Origin: Pedobacter aquatilis
Lineage (GTDB): Bacteria > Bacteroidota > Bacteroidia > Sphingobacteriales > Sphingobacteriaceae
Direction: 5' to 3'
Assembly: GCF_030409415.1 (NCBI RefSeq)
Contig: NZ_JAUFPW010000025.1
Span: 1 to 64,000 of the forward strand
Length of the DNA: 64,000 nucleotides
Of this stretch, positions 63,845 to 64,000 are shown in pieces. The notes beneath the pieces are model-generated. The model had not been told where the DNA came from and did no database searches. It saw only the letters and a program-made list of their open reading frames with translations. The position numbers and the translations under genes were made by a program. Numbering within the stretch: position 1 is the stretch's first letter; each line of letters begins with the position of its first letter.

Positions 63845-63875
63845 CAAAAGTAGAACAATTCTTTTTATAAATCAA
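63845..63875 (-). promoter_or_regulatory. Promoter of the str operon
   Basis: On the minus strand a TTG (63873-63875) lies 20 bp from TACTTTTG (63845-63852), followed by GCAGTCCG. The leader of about 75 bases contains GGATGCCGG, shared with the P1 leader at the left edge. To the right (63876-64000) no gene is supported. Confidence 0.8.
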
Positions 63876-64000
63876 GGGGTTAGGAGAAAAAGTTTAATGT
63901 GGTAAGTAATAAGTTTTAAGTTGAAGATTAGGGCGTTGCAAATTTTAAGTAATAGGCTCATCATGGCTTAATTTATTTCGGCATCTCAATCTAAGTGATA

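Noticed and set aside
1..64000. tRNA, rRNA, insertion sequence, prophage or defence genes
   Set aside because: None was recognised on either strand; terminal inverted repeats and transposase motifs were not seen.

Overview
The window is AT-rich chromosomal DNA from a member of the Bacteroidota, most likely the Sphingobacteriaceae (Pedobacter-like). The evidence is Bacteroidota-type promoters (TTG, 19-21 bp, TAnnTTTG), type IX secretion proteins (PorP/SprF and a gliding-motility C-terminal domain), a head-GIN (DUF2807) protein, a CrtW/CruF carotenoid cluster, and the classic Bacteroidota layout of ribosomal operons. Coding density is high. No tRNA, rRNA, CRISPR array, insertion sequence or prophage was recognised inside the window.

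Layout. Bases 1-1252 hold no gene, but carry three tandem minus-strand promoters that fire out of the left edge, followed by decayed repeats. From 1.2 to 6.7 kb lie a minus-strand operon (FAD oxidoreductase, DinB-fold protein, CoA-binding protein) and a plus-strand LemA/TPM/NUDIX group. dnaA (6.9-8.3 kb) has DnaA boxes upstream of it, next to a cobalamin-dependent mutase large subunit. From 10.4 to 12.8 kb lie a HesB/IscA-type protein and a MacB-type permease. From 12.8 to 17.4 kb is a nucleotide-sugar operon (ugd, UDP-xylose synthase type, galE, an unknown gene, CpsB-type phosphatase). waaA and hemH converge at 17.5-19.7 kb. From 19.8 to 24.4 kb an operon combines crtW, ispH, cruF, a GT2 glycosyltransferase, an acyltransferase and a phosphoribosyltransferase, consistent with an acylated, glycosylated keto-carotenoid. 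From 24.6 to 33.4 kb lie assorted genes: DUF2807 protein, rlmD, S41 peptidase, methyltransferase, a GMC oxidoreductase with its subunit-3 partner, and a secreted unknown.

From 33.5 to 48.8 kb the S10-spc-alpha operon runs on the minus strand from rplC to rplQ; two genes, rpmJ and rpmD, are very short. The str operon (rpsL, rpsG, fusA, rpsJ) lies at 60.2-63.9 kb with its own promoter and a terminator after rpsJ. The two blocks are separated by about 11.4 kb carrying a TSUP transporter pair, a fungal-type prephenate dehydrogenase, a collagen-like/head-repeat secreted fibre with T9SS partners, dGTPase, small hydrophilic proteins and an orphan NarL-type response regulator.

The most interesting points are the glycosyl/acyl keto-carotenoid operon, the Tyr1-like prephenate dehydrogenase, the collagen/T9SS locus inside the split ribosomal superoperon, a GC-rich start region shared by all translation-related promoters, and three promoters placed so close to their start codons that the mRNAs should be almost leaderless. 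Nothing here is a clear-cut new defence or mobile system; the window is mainly housekeeping.
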